Below are positions 25,365 through 33,096 of a stretch of 64,000 bases of DNA, one piece after another; the stretch's first letter is position 1; every line of letters begins with the position of its first letter. The notes beneath the pieces are model-generated. The model searched no databases. It was not told the DNA's origin and saw only the letters and a list, made by a program, of their open reading frames with translations. Position numbers and translations under genes: made by a program. Source of the DNA: SAR202-VII-2 sp965263165 (GTDB lineage Bacteria > Chloroflexota > Dehalococcoidia > Lucifugimonadales > SAR202-VII-2); the NCBI GenBank assembly GCA_965263165.1, contig OZ253584.1:744001-808000 (forward strand), read 5' to 3'.

Positions 25365-27485
25365 ATGGTCATCTCACTGAACTTCGTCGTCCGAGCGGGC
25401 ATCCTCTTCCTCTTGCCGATGCCCCTCATCATCACCACGCAGAGCTTGTTCCCCTACATATCCGGTAAGGAGCTGTACGCCTGGCTTCTCATCGAGATTC
25501 TGACCGCCCTCTGGCTCTTCCTTGTATGGTGCGATCCGAAATACCGCCCCCCCAGATCGCTCATCCTGATTGCCCTGTTCCTCAGCTTGCTCGCGAGCCT
25601 GTTCGCCGCCGTGGCCGGCGTCAGCTTCACCCGGAGCCTTTGGTCCACCTACGCCCGCATGGGTGGAGTTATAGACCTAGCCCATTGGACGGCATACGTG
25701 ATCGTCCTTGCGTCCATGCTGCGGTCCATGCGCGACTGGCGCCTGGTCCTCAATGCAGCGTTGGTCATCAACGCCCTGATGGCCGTCGTAGGCGTCATTC
25801 AGTTCTACGGCGGCCCTCTGCCCCAGTACATGGCAACTTCCGGCGTCCGCATCGGCGGTACGCTCGGCAACCCCACCTTCCTCGGGGCCTACCTACTCGT
25901 CAACATCTTCATAGCCCTGGCCCTCCTTGGCGACTCCTTCTCCTGGGCCCGGCCGGACCGGACCGACGGCGCGAGAGAGACGGCGCAGGGTCGCCGGCCC
26001 CGGAGTCAACAGCAACGCCGGTCCGCACGGGAGCAACGCCGGCGGAGCTCGTATTCTTTCTGGGCGGACCCCCCAGCCCAGACCGTTCGCATGCTGCATG
26101 ACCTGGTCATGGGCCGTGGCCTCTGGCCCATCCGGATTTGGTGGATCGCCGTCATAGGAATCAGCATATGGGCGCTGGCCCTCACCGGCACCCGAGGCGC
26201 ATTCTTCGGGCTTGTCGCAGGGCTACTGACGGCCGGCCTCGCCTATATCGCGTGGGGGCAACACACCCGCCTTAGACAAGCCTCGGCCGTGCTCCTCGCC
26301 CTGATGGTCATTGGCGCCGCTCTTGTCGGAGTACTGCGGGATAGCAGCCTCGCCACCCGGGTGGCCCCGTCGATCCCCATCGCCGGGAGGTTCGCCAGCG
26401 AGACCCTGGAAACCGGCAGCAGCTTCAAGTCGCGCGTCGAGTCGATTTCCGCCGGCTTCAGCGCCTTCGCCGAGAAACCCCTCCTGGGTTGGGGTCCGGA
26501 AAACTATACCGTCGCCTTCGACCTTCATACTAGTTCGGCCTACTACGAGCACGCCTCGGCCTACCTCGACAAGGCGCACAACAAGATCCTGGAAGAGCTC
26601 GTTACCAAGGGCGCTCTGGGCCTGCTCGCCTACCTTGCCTTTTGGGGCGCGCTGATGTGGGTCCTCCTCCTCAAAATACGGGGGCGGTCGCGGGAGAGTT
26701 TCTTCTTCATCGCCATTCTGGCGGGCCTGGTGGGCTACTTCGTTCAAAACCTGTTCCTTTTCGACAACCCAGCGCCTCTGCTCATGTTCATGACCCTGGC
26801 CGGCCTTGCCGCGGCGGTGGAGGGCCACATGCTCACCGCGCGCGAGAAGCCTCGTTTGCCCCTCCTGGGCTGGTGGCGGGGCCCGGATGAAGCGGCAACG
26901 CCGGAGGCCGCCGCGGGGAGACGCTCCCCCCTTGCCGGACGGCTGGCGCGGCTACGGAACAACCCCTCATGGATGCAGGCCACAACCATCGGCATCGCCT
27001 TGGTCCTCGCCGGCCTGACGAGCTTCCTTATCGTGCGGGCGGTGTACCAGCCCTGGAAGGCTTCCACCTCGTTCACGCCAGTCCTCACCACGGCCAGTTT
27101 GGAAGCCCTCCCCTGGCCCAAGCGCGCGGAGAAGGCCCAATTGGCCTTCTCCATCTTTCCGCAACTGGCCAACAAGGGAAGAATGTTCTTCTCCAATACG
27201 GTGAGCGGACAGAACTGGGCTACGGTGCGAGAGGAGGACAGGGAATTCGTCGTTGCCATTGCAGAAGAGGAGCTCTATCGCGGGCTCGAACAAGAGCCCA
27301 AAAACCTGCGACTGAATCTGAGCCTTGCCCAACTCTACATGGCGGCCGGCAGCATCGATCCAGCCTTCCTGGACCAAGCGCAGGAACAGTTGGATATCGC
27401 CTTGGCGCTAGCTCCGCACCGCACCCAGGTGCTCGCCGCGCGGGAAAAGTTGGCGGCCCTCAAAGCAGAACCGGACGAACCCTAG
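25365..27485 (+). CDS. O-antigen ligase-like membrane protein with TPR tail
   Basis: The product is 706 residues with about ten to twelve membrane helices in the first 490. The Wzy_C/O-antigen ligase block includes ALTGTRGAFFGLVAGL near residue 270 and KPLLGWGPENYTVAF near 373 with the catalytic-type LDKAHNKILEELVTKG near 403. A cytoplasmic loop rich in Arg and Gln lies near 207-235. Another helix follows near 545, then a tetratricopeptide-like C-terminal region. The family joins polysaccharide to lipid or protein acceptors. ATG at 25365 starts at the first helix. TATAAT lies nine bases upstream, so a near-leaderless message is possible. Confidence 0.85.
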   Translation: MVISLNFVVRAGILFLLPMPLIITTQSLFPYISGKELYAWLLIEILTALWLFLVWCDPKYRPPRSLILIALFLSLLASLFAAVAGVSFTRSLWSTYARMGGVIDLAHWTAYVIVLASMLRSMRDWRLVLNAALVINALMAVVGVIQFYGGPLPQYMATSGVRIGGTLGNPTFLGAYLLVNIFIALALLGDSFSWARPDRTDGARETAQGRRPRSQQQRRSAREQRRRSSYSFWADPPAQTVRMLHDLVMGRGLWPIRIWWIAVIGISIWALALTGTRGAFFGLVAGLLTAGLAYIAWGQHTRLRQASAVLLALMVIGAALVGVLRDSSLATRVAPSIPIAGRFASETLETGSSFKSRVESISAGFSAFAEKPLLGWGPENYTVAFDLHTSSAYYEHASAYLDKAHNKILEELVTKGALGLLAYLAFWGALMWVLLLKIRGRSRESFFFIAILAGLVGYFVQNLFLFDNPAPLLMFMTLAGLAAAVEGHMLTAREKPRLPLLGWWRGPDEAATPEAAAGRRSPLAGRLARLRNNPSWMQATTIGIALVLAGLTSFLIVRAVYQPWKASTSFTPVLTTASLEALPWPKRAEKAQLAFSIFPQLANKGRMFFSNTVSGQNWATVREEDREFVVAIAEEELYRGLEQEPKNLRLNLSLAQLYMAAGSIDPAFLDQAQEQLDIALALAPHRTQVLAAREKLAALKAEPDEP

Positions 27486-29330
27486 CTACTCGACCGTCAC
27501 TGACTTGGCCAGGTTCCGGGGCTGGTCGACGTCGCAGCCGCGCAGCACGGCAATGTGATAGGCGAAGAGTTGCAGGGGCACAGTCGCCAACACGGGACCA
27601 AGGTGGGCCGGCGCGCTGGGCACCCACATCACGTGGTCCACCTCGCCCGCCGCATCGTCATCGCCGTCCGTGATAACCCCTATCACCTTTCCTCCCCGGA
27701 CCCTGACCTCCGAGATGTTGGCCGCCATCTTCTCGCGGAGGCCGTCCTCCAGGGCCAGGGCCACCACCGGCAGGTGCTGGTCCACCAATGCGATGGGCCC
27801 GTGCTTCATTTCCGCGGCGGGGTAGCCCTCCGCGTGGATGTAGCTGATCTCCTTGAGCTTCAGAGCGCCCTCCAGGGCAACGGGGTAGTACATCCCGCGG
27901 CCCATGTACAGGAAGTTGGAGGCCTCGAACCACTGCGCGGCAACGGCCTGGTACTGTGGCGCCCTGGCCACCGTCTCCCCCACCAGTTGGGGAAGATGGG
28001 CCAGTCCATTGACCGCTTCCTCCAGTTTCGCAGGGGACAGGTAGCCCCGCTTCCAGCCCAAATACGTCGCCAGCAGGTAGAGGCACACCAACGAGCTCAG
28101 GAAGGTCTTCGTTGCCGCCACGCCGATCTCAACGCCGGCGCGCATCAGCATGGCCCCGTCGGCGAGCCGGACGGCCTGGCTCCCCTCCACGTTGCAGATG
28201 GTGATCTGACGGGCCGACTTGCGCTGGGCCTCTTCCATTGCGGCAAGCGTATCCGCGGTCTCCCCCGACTGTCCCACCGATACAACCAGGGTGTGCTCGT
28301 CAACGAGGGGGTCCTTGTAACGAAACTCCGCGGCGTTGTCCACCTCGCTGGGTATGCCCGCCAGAGACTCCATCATCCGCCTGCCGATTTGCGCCGCCAG
28401 CCAGCTTGTTCCCATGCCCACAAGGACGACTCGCTGCAAGTCTCGGATCTCAGGATCGGTGTAGGGGATTTCGGGGAGGTCTATGGCCGGGGGATCGAAG
28501 GAGACCCGGCCCCTCAGGGCGTTCATCACAACTTCCGGTTGCTCGGCGATCTCCTTGAGCATGAAGTGCTTGAAGCCGCCCTTGACCGCCGCCGCGGCGT
28601 CCTGGGATACCCTGTGCCGCACCTTGGCCACCGGCCGGCCTTCCAGGTCCGTGAATGCGGCCGCCCCGCCGTTGAGGGTGGCCATCTCGCGGCTTTCCAA
28701 GAAGGACACCTGCTGCGTGTGGGGGAGCAGCGCCGGCAGGTCGCTGGCGACGTAGGTCTCATTCGAGCCGTAGCCCACTGTAAGGCCCCCCGCGTTCCCC
28801 AGGCGGAACGCTGCTATCTCGCCGCGCCTCGATGCGGCAATGGCCACCACGGCGTGCGCCCCCTCCAGTTGCAGCGCAGCGAGGCGGAGGGCCTCCGACA
28901 GAGGCGCGTCTCCGGTGAGGCCCTCCTCCACCAGATGAGCGATGATTTCGCTGTCCGTCTGTGAGCGTATGGTGTGCCCGGCCTCCTGAAGCCTGCGCTT
29001 CAGGCTCAGATAGTTTTCCACGATGCCGTTGTGCGCCACCGCCGCGTTGCCGGTGCAGTCCGTGTGGGGATGAGAGTTCGCCTCGTTGACCACGCCGTGA
29101 GTCGCCCACCTCGTGTGTCCAATGCCAACCGCGCCCTCCGGTTCCTGTCCCCGAATGGCCTCCGCCAAAACGCTCAGCTTCCCCGGACTGCGCCGGATGT
29201 CAATGCCGCCATCGGCCCCCACGACGGCCAGGCCTGCACTGTCATAGCCCCGGTACTCCAGAGCTCGCAGTCCGTCCATGAGAATGGGCGCAGCCCGGCG
29301 GGGGCCACAATACCCAATGATCCCGCACAT
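27486..29330 (-). CDS. glmS: Glutamine-fructose-6-phosphate aminotransferase GlmS
   Basis: GlmS makes glucosamine-6-phosphate, entry to UDP-GlcNAc. The 614 residues begin with the N-terminal nucleophile MCGIIGYCG, followed by ALEYRGYDSAG and GIGHTRWATHG of the glutaminase domain. Two SIS domains follow: GTSWLAAQIGRRMMES near 312 and VSVGQSGETADTLAAM near 350, then EVRVRGGKVIGVITDG late in the protein. The C-terminus DQPRNLAKSVTVE is family-standard. GGAGGAG lies about ten bases before ATG. No glmS ribozyme-like leader could be recognised in the 259 bp upstream, which mainly hold a palindromic repeat. It is convergent with and abuts the ligase gene. Confidence 0.97.
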   Translation of the reverse strand: MCGIIGYCGPRRAAPILMDGLRALEYRGYDSAGLAVVGADGGIDIRRSPGKLSVLAEAIRGQEPEGAVGIGHTRWATHGVVNEANSHPHTDCTGNAAVAHNGIVENYLSLKRRLQEAGHTIRSQTDSEIIAHLVEEGLTGDAPLSEALRLAALQLEGAHAVVAIAASRRGEIAAFRLGNAGGLTVGYGSNETYVASDLPALLPHTQQVSFLESREMATLNGGAAAFTDLEGRPVAKVRHRVSQDAAAAVKGGFKHFMLKEIAEQPEVVMNALRGRVSFDPPAIDLPEIPYTDPEIRDLQRVVLVGMGTSWLAAQIGRRMMESLAGIPSEVDNAAEFRYKDPLVDEHTLVVSVGQSGETADTLAAMEEAQRKSARQITICNVEGSQAVRLADGAMLMRAGVEIGVAATKTFLSSLVCLYLLATYLGWKRGYLSPAKLEEAVNGLAHLPQLVGETVARAPQYQAVAAQWFEASNFLYMGRGMYYPVALEGALKLKEISYIHAEGYPAAEMKHGPIALVDQHLPVVALALEDGLREKMAANISEVRVRGGKVIGVITDGDDDAAGEVDHVMWVPSAPAHLGPVLATVPLQLFAYHIAVLRGCDVDQPRNLAKSVTVE

Positions 29331-29433
29331 CGGCGGTGCTCCTCCGAGTATCCGATTTCGCCAAGCCTAGTTCCGCCTGCAATCATAGCCAGTGGCGTCG
29401 CATCGCCACAAGCTCAAGCGACTGCGTCTCCCC

Positions 29434-29515
29434 TCCCGCTCATCCCTGCCCCCGAGTACGGGGGCGGCTCTCTTCCTGCCCCTGTACTCGGGGGCAGGTT
29501 AGGAAGGGGGTACGG
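29434..29515 (+). repeat. Dispersed palindromic repeat, copy with doubled hairpin
   Basis: CTGCCCCCGAGTACGGGGGC at 29450-29469 and CTGCCCCTGTACTCGGGGGCAG at about 29476-29499 are two successive hairpins, followed by GTTAGGAAGGGGGTACGG. The second hairpin and its tail match the copies at 51546 and 48590. It sits in the gap between the glmS start and the propeller gene stop. Confidence 0.6.
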
Positions 29516-29589
29516 ACGCGCCAGGTAAGCAAACGCCGCCGCCCCCGTCCCACAAGCGGAGCGCTGCGGCCGTCGGGGGTGGAGGCGGC

Positions 29590-30807
29590 CTAGGGGCCGC
29601 CTCCAGCGGTGTTCTCTGTTACTAACCTTCTATCTTCCGTCCACGCTTCCGCCCACGCCAGGACCCGCTTGTCTGAGCCGTCCGCGGCAAGGGTGTAGAG
29701 CACGACATGGGGCGACGACGGGCTGGGAAAGTTGTCACGGAAGGCGATTCGCGACCGGTCCGGCGACCACCCTACCATTGGATTAGCGCCAAGGTCGGCA
29801 ATCCGGGCAATCGTGCGGACGCCTGACCCGTCTACCTTGATGGCGTGTATGCCTTGCACGATAATGTCCTCTTGGGGAATGTATCGCGATCCCACATGCC
29901 AGATCTCAGAACTATCGAGAGACCAGGATAGTTGAGCCGTGTAGCCCAGCCGCTCCGACATCGGCACTTGTTGCAGGTCGGAGCCATCCGGGCGCGCCGT
30001 ATAGATCCAGATCCCATAGGGTGATTTCCGGGTTACTTCGAAAGCGATACGAGACCCGTCGAGCGACCACGCCGGCCGGGCGGTCGTCACGTCTATTTTT
30101 CGCAGGTCGGACCCGTCGGCTGCGACGGTGTAGAGCACCCTCGCTCTCTCGTCGTCCCACAGGTCCCCGTCGTAGGTCAGAAACGCTATGCGCCGGCCGT
30201 CAGGCGACCACAGCGGGGGGTCCATGGTGGTTCGGAGCGAAGACGGGGTGACGATTTGCACGTCGGAGCCGTCAGCGGCCATCGTGCAGATCTCGGGAAA
30301 GCTATCGTACGAGCTGTCCTCGTCGATCACGCGATATGATACGAAGGCGATGCGAGTCCCGTCGGGAGACCAGACCGGGTTCGTATCCCATGCCTTATGG
30401 TCTGTGCGTCTCCGGTAGTCGGACCCATCCAGGGCGGACGTCACAATCTCGAAGTTCCGCGTCCCGCCAAACAAGCGGCCAAACACCATGCCGCCTGATT
30501 CGTGCCTGAACGTGGCAAACGCGACTCGGGAGCCGTCGGGAGAGATACTGGGCGAAACGTCAGCGTACCACGCATCGTCAGGGGGCGGGTCGGAGATTAA
30601 CTGGAGGCGCGATCCGTCGGACTTGACCACGTAGATGTGCTCTCCATAGTTGAAGGCTATCCGAGCGCCATCGGGCGACCACACCGGCTGTCTCTGTGCA
30701 TTGGCCTCTGCTGACAGTGACTCCCTAGGAGAGTCGCCACAGTCAAACGCCACGAGCAGCGGGAGCAGCAGCAGCGGTAGTAGTTGAACGAGCGTACTTT
30801 GTTTCAT
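29590..30807 (-). CDS. TolB/WD40-like beta-propeller exported protein
   Basis: The product is 405 residues from the ATG at 30807. It starts with MKQSTLVQLLPLLLLPLLVA, a signal peptide. The next cysteine (AFDCGD) could be a lipoprotein site, though the lipobox is poor. The mature part repeats the propeller unit PVWSPDGARIAF / SPSISPDGSRVAF / PLWSPDGRRIAFLT about seven times, each followed by a VxxDGSDL strand. Such TolB-like propellers are protein-binding scaffolds outside the membrane. A longer frame upstream (to 30939) would place the signal peptide internally, so I rejected it. The proteins bear no catalytic signature. Confidence 0.85.
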   Translation of the reverse strand: MKQSTLVQLLPLLLLPLLVAFDCGDSPRESLSAEANAQRQPVWSPDGARIAFNYGEHIYVVKSDGSRLQLISDPPPDDAWYADVSPSISPDGSRVAFATFRHESGGMVFGRLFGGTRNFEIVTSALDGSDYRRRTDHKAWDTNPVWSPDGTRIAFVSYRVIDEDSSYDSFPEICTMAADGSDVQIVTPSSLRTTMDPPLWSPDGRRIAFLTYDGDLWDDERARVLYTVAADGSDLRKIDVTTARPAWSLDGSRIAFEVTRKSPYGIWIYTARPDGSDLQQVPMSERLGYTAQLSWSLDSSEIWHVGSRYIPQEDIIVQGIHAIKVDGSGVRTIARIADLGANPMVGWSPDRSRIAFRDNFPSPSSPHVVLYTLAADGSDKRVLAWAEAWTEDRRLVTENTAGGGP

Positions 30808-30820
30808 AATGGGGCAGCGT

Positions 30821-31027
30821 CTACGGGCCTGTCGTCTTCTGATACAGAGCAGTGATGGCCAGCACATCGAAGGGATGCGGTGAACAATCCGCATAGGGTC
30901 CATCGTTGTAGTCCATAACGGCGCCTCCCATCGCGTCACTCAGGTGGGAGATGAGGCGACCCTCATCGACATCATAGTCCAACCCCCTATGAAGGGGAAC
31001 CAACGTGGAAGTTTCCTGGGCGCCCAT
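30821..31027 (-). pseudogene. 3' remnant of a matrixin-like metalloprotease
   Basis: Only the last ~68 codons remain in frame: LISHLSDAMGGAVMDYNDGP and SPHPFDVLAITALYQ resemble the C-terminal end of small zinc metalloproteases of the matrixin type. The zinc-binding HExxH region is absent. The frame continues upstream into repeat unit A, which begins about 35 bp away at 31062, so the gene seems to have been cut by that repeat. It lies just before the propeller gene on the same strand. The family assignment is tentative. Confidence 0.4.
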
Positions 31028-31061
31028 TGAAAAAGACAGCGTCCAGACGCGCCAACGCAAG

Positions 31062-31200
31062 CTCGCGACCGTCCCCCAGCAGGGTGCAGGGGGCGCAGCC
31101 CCCGCCGGGGGTACAGCGTGTCCCCCTGTTTCTAAAAACGTTGGAGGGCGGAGCGGGCGGGATAACGGCGCAGGCCAAGCCAGACCCTCCGCTGAAGAAG
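31062..31200 (+). repeat. GC-rich hairpin repeat, unit A (module 1)
   Basis: The unit starts CTCGCGACCGTCCCCCAGC. It contains GCAGGGGGCGCAGCCCCCGC, the near-palindrome around TGTCCCCCTGT, then AAAAACGTTGGAGGGCGGAG and GACCCTCCGCTGAAGAAGG. The same order of blocks occurs in the units at 31381, 55131 and 55348. No reading frame with recognisable homology crosses it. Confidence 0.75.
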
Positions 31201-31208
31201 GAAACCTT

Positions 31209-31244
31209 GCGATTGCAACGCATGCAACGCAATCGCAGTATAAT
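31209..31244 (+). promoter_or_regulatory. Palindromic operator and -10 of a decayed antitoxin gene
   Basis: GCGATTGC-N12-GCAATCGC (31209-31236) is an 8 bp inverted repeat. Inside it TGCAACGCA is repeated directly (31214-31231). TATAAT follows at 31239-31244, then the ATG of the FitA-like remnant at 31273. This is the layout of an autoregulated toxin-antitoxin promoter. A TTGCAA at 31213 would need a 20 bp spacer, so the -35 is uncertain. Confidence 0.5.
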
Positions 31245-31272
31245 CTCGCGACAATGCCACGGAGGCGCAATC

Positions 31273-31299
31273 ATGGCTAGCATCACGGTGCGCAACCTC
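31273..31299 (+). pseudogene. N-terminal remnant of a FitA/VapB-type antitoxin
   Basis: The nine codons give MASITVRNL, the invariant start of FitA-family ribbon-helix-helix antitoxins. GGAGG lies eight bases upstream. Immediately after, the frame enters repeat unit B (from 31297) and the antitoxin sequence is lost. The partner toxin is not nearby. The remnant plus its operator is the likely result of repeat insertion. Confidence 0.45.
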
Positions 31300-31378
31300 G
31301 CGACCGCCCCCAAGCGGAGCGCCGGGGGCGCAGCCCCCGCCCGGCACAGCGCGTCCCCCGCAATGCTGAGCGAAAGCC
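31297..31378 (+). repeat. GC-rich hairpin repeat, partial unit B
   Basis: It starts CTCGCGACCGCCCCCAAGC, as in unit A, and carries the block GGGGGCGCAGCCCCCGCC. It then diverges and lacks the AAAACGTTGGAGGG block. It directly follows the antitoxin remnant. Confidence 0.6.
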
Positions 31379-31380
31379 TT

Positions 31381-31545
31381 GCGCGTCTCTCAAAGGAGGG
31401 TGCAGGGAACCCCGATATTCCGCCGGGAGGTGCAGGGGGAGTCCCCCTGTACCCCAAACGTTGGAGGGTGGGCCGGTGGGACAACGGCGCACGCCAAGCC
31501 AGACCCTCCCCTGATCGAGGGCGCACGCCAAGACAAAACCATCCG
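31381..31545 (+). repeat. GC-rich hairpin repeat, unit C
   Basis: It contains AGGGTGCAGGG, then the perfect palindromic block CAGGGGGAGTCCCCCTG, AAACGTTGGAGGGTGGGCCG, GACAACGGCGCACGCC and GACCCTCCCCTGATCGAGG. It matches units D and E closely, in the same order and orientation. A further half block with CGCACGCCAAGACAAAACC follows. Confidence 0.7.
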
Positions 31546-31595
31546 TCCCCATCGGCGGGCGGACGCCGGAGTCCGGGGCCCCTGCCACCCCCCCA

Positions 31596-31624
31596 TTGCA
31601 AAATACGAACGGGTGTGCTATAAT
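31596..31624 (+). promoter_or_regulatory. Strong extended -10 promoter of RNA candidate, copy 1
   Basis: TTGCAA (31596-31601), 17 bp, then TATAAT (31619-31624) preceded by TGTGC, an extended -10. The same promoter with TAGAGT occurs in module 2 at the same position relative to the repeats. Predicted start is at or near 31631. Confidence 0.75.
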
Positions 31625-31630
31625 ACCCCC

Positions 31631-31828
31631 ATGAAGTCGGCCACCGGCCCGCTTCTCTTTCTCGGAGCCTGCCGCATACCGTAGGTACTGGGGGCTCACC
31701 ATGGAGAGTCCCTCTGTGGCAGGGGCGCTGAGGGAACACCCCAAGGGGCAAGACCCTCCGAGGAAGCCTGGGGCCGGAGCGAATGCCGTTGTAGGGCCAC
31801 AAGCCCTTGGGAGCCGCTAAAGGCTCCC
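31631..31828 (+). ncRNA. Candidate structured RNA, copy 1 (function unknown)
   Basis: Downstream of the promoter, about 150 bases align with 55674-55823 in module 2. Shared blocks are TGCCGCAT, ACTGGGGG, CCGAGGAAG and ATGCCGTTGTAGGGC. A long-range stem is possible in both: here CCT-gcc-GCAT (31668-31677) with ATGC-cgttgt-AGG (31783-31795), and in copy 2 CCCT-gcc-GCATGC with GCATGC-cgttgt-AGGG. The 3' hairpin GGGAGCC-gctaaa-GGCTCCC ends at 31828. A 17-codon leaderless frame (MKSATGPLL...) starts at 31631 but is missing in copy 2. The overall shape recalls 6S-like RNAs, but I could not assign a family. Confidence 0.35.
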
Positions 31829-31847
31829 CGCGGTTTCGCTAAGGCTC

Positions 31848-31934
31848 GTGACGGCTCGTGACGGCTCCCTTCGAGGGCTGGAGGCAAGCGTCACGAAATG
31901 TCACTAACCGTCTCCGAGTCGTCACAGTTGTCAC
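31848..31934 (+). repeat. Cluster of GTGAC/GTCAC boxes
   Basis: GTGAC occurs at 31848 and 31858 (both followed by GGCTC), and GTCAC at 31890, 31900, 31921 and 31930, with a 9-10 bp period inside each pair. The arrangement resembles iterons or stacked operator sites just upstream of the zinc-finger remnant. Confidence 0.45.
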
Positions 31935-31945
31935 ATCGAGGTGCT

Positions 31946-32250
31946 ATGGACTACCGCCCGCGCGCGCGCCGCGATTGCTCTTGGCGCCCCTACCGGCTCC
32001 CGCCTGCTCTGCGGGCAGACGCCCTCTACTGTTCCGGGCGCTGCCGGATGGCCGCCCACCGAGCGGCCCATGAACTGCGTGACGCCTACAGAGAGGAGCG
32101 CGGTGGACTTCCGGGGCGTGACGGATATCCGGACGGTGAAGCGGCCCCGGTCTTGGCCTCGCCGGGCTCGCGCCGGCGACAGGCTGAAGGCGCTCTCCTC
32201 AGCCTCGCAGACAAAGCCGTCGAGGCGGAGCTGGCCCCGGGGCGGGTGAG
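31946..32250 (+). pseudogene. Decayed small zinc-finger protein gene
   Basis: From the ATG at 31946 the frame encodes ALYCSGRCRMAAHRAAHELR, the second half of a common small CxxC...CxxxC protein found near mobile DNA. The expected first CxxC reads CSWR, so the second cysteine is lost by a single change (TGC to CGC). After about residue 50 the frame changes character, and a neighbouring frame (SAVDFRGVTDIRTVKR) looks more natural, suggesting a frameshift. The end runs into the repeat at 32262. It is most likely non-functional. Confidence 0.35.
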
Positions 32251-32261
32251 GGGGAGCCTCT

Positions 32262-32333
32262 CTTCCTTCCCTCGTACTCGGGCGGAGGCTAGGATAGGGA
32301 TCGCGCAACAACCTCTCCGGGACCTACAGTCGG
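32262..32333 (+). repeat. Dispersed palindromic repeat copy
   Basis: CTTCCTTCCCTCGTACTCGGGCGGAGGCTAGGATAGGG is followed by ATCGCGCAACAACCTCTCC and GGGACCTACAG. The hairpin is degraded here, but the tail matches copies at 5393 and 14756. It lies just upstream of the PAP2 gene. Confidence 0.5.
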
Positions 32334-32370
32334 CAAAGGGTTATCTCGGAAGCGGACCCTTCGAAGAACC

Positions 32371-33030
32371 ATGGCCAACATCTTCCTCGCACTCGCAGGC
32401 CTCGGCGCTCTGGGGCTCTCCCTAGCGGCCGCGACGACAGACCGGTTCCCAGGCGACTTGGCAGCCGCTCTCTGGGTGCAGCGTTTCGCCGCGCCCCTAG
32501 TGGACCACATTGCCGAGACGCTGGCGGAAGCGGGAAGGACCGTCCCCAGTCTCTTCATCCTCCTAGCCATCTCCCTGGGCCTGGCCCTGCGGCGCCTCCG
32601 CCGGGAGGGACTGTGGCTGCTTTTGACCGTCACAGCCGTGTATCTCACGGCGCTGGCTATCAAGGCTCTGGTCGCCAGGCCGCGCCCCGCTCACGCCGAC
32701 CTGCGCATCCTCTTCGACGAAACGACCCTGAGCTTCCCCAGCGGGCACGCCCTCTATGAGGTGGCCCTATGCGGTGGGCTCCTCTACCTCGCATCCGTCC
32801 ACATGAGGCCGTCGTTGCAGAAGCGACTGCTTCAGGCCCTTCTCGTATCGTTGCCGGTGGCGATGGGGGTGTCCCGCGTCTACCTTGGCGTGCACTGGCC
32901 CAGCGACATCCTGGGGTCGTTTGTTATTGGCGGCTTCCTGGTGGGGCTCTCAGCCCTCATGTTTCTGCCCCGCGGAAGAACGTTCGACGCCCGGCGCATC
33001 CGCGGCAAGCCCAAACGAAGAACGGGCTGA
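32371..33030 (+). CDS. PAP2-superfamily membrane phosphatase
   Basis: The product is 219 residues. The three PAP2 motifs are present: KALVARPRP near residue 92, FPSGHA near 115 and SRVYLGVHWPSD near 170, with the catalytic His in the last two. About five or six membrane helices surround them. It would dephosphorylate lipid phosphates such as undecaprenyl diphosphate or phosphatidate. The C-terminus is short and basic. The ATG at 32371 is close to the end of a palindromic repeat and lacks a strong ribosome site. cvpA follows 66 bp downstream. Confidence 0.92.
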   Translation: MANIFLALAGLGALGLSLAAATTDRFPGDLAAALWVQRFAAPLVDHIAETLAEAGRTVPSLFILLAISLGLALRRLRREGLWLLLTVTAVYLTALAIKALVARPRPAHADLRILFDETTLSFPSGHALYEVALCGGLLYLASVHMRPSLQKRLLQALLVSLPVAMGVSRVYLGVHWPSDILGSFVIGGFLVGLSALMFLPRGRTFDARRIRGKPKRRTG

Positions 33031-33067
33031 GTTTCAGGTCAATCTGATGCCTCCGCCTCAATCCGTG

Positions 33068-33076
33068 TGCTATACT
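33068..33076 (+). promoter_or_regulatory. Extended -10 promoter of cvpA
   Basis: TGCTATACT within CCGTGTGCTATACTCGGG lies 21 bp before the GTG start of cvpA. There is no good -35, as usual for extended -10 promoters. The hexamer context TGTGCTATA(A/C)T repeats at 31614 and at the rpsO promoter. Confidence 0.6.
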
Positions 33077-33096
33077 CGGGCCAGGCAGGTGGCAGT

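Noticed and set aside
29331..29433. glmS ribozyme upstream of glmS
   Set aside because: The core sequence and pseudoknot arrangement could not be found, and the gap is short and mostly repeat.
30939..31800. Several minus-strand frames with repeated WFGLR/PPTLQRF-type peptides (also at 55.1-55.9 kb)
   Set aside because: They are translations of the GC-rich hairpin repeats, not genes.
31631..31828. RNase P, tmRNA or SRP RNA
   Set aside because: The signature sequences of these RNAs (for example GAGGAAAGTCCGGGC) are absent. 6S-like remains only a shape analogy.
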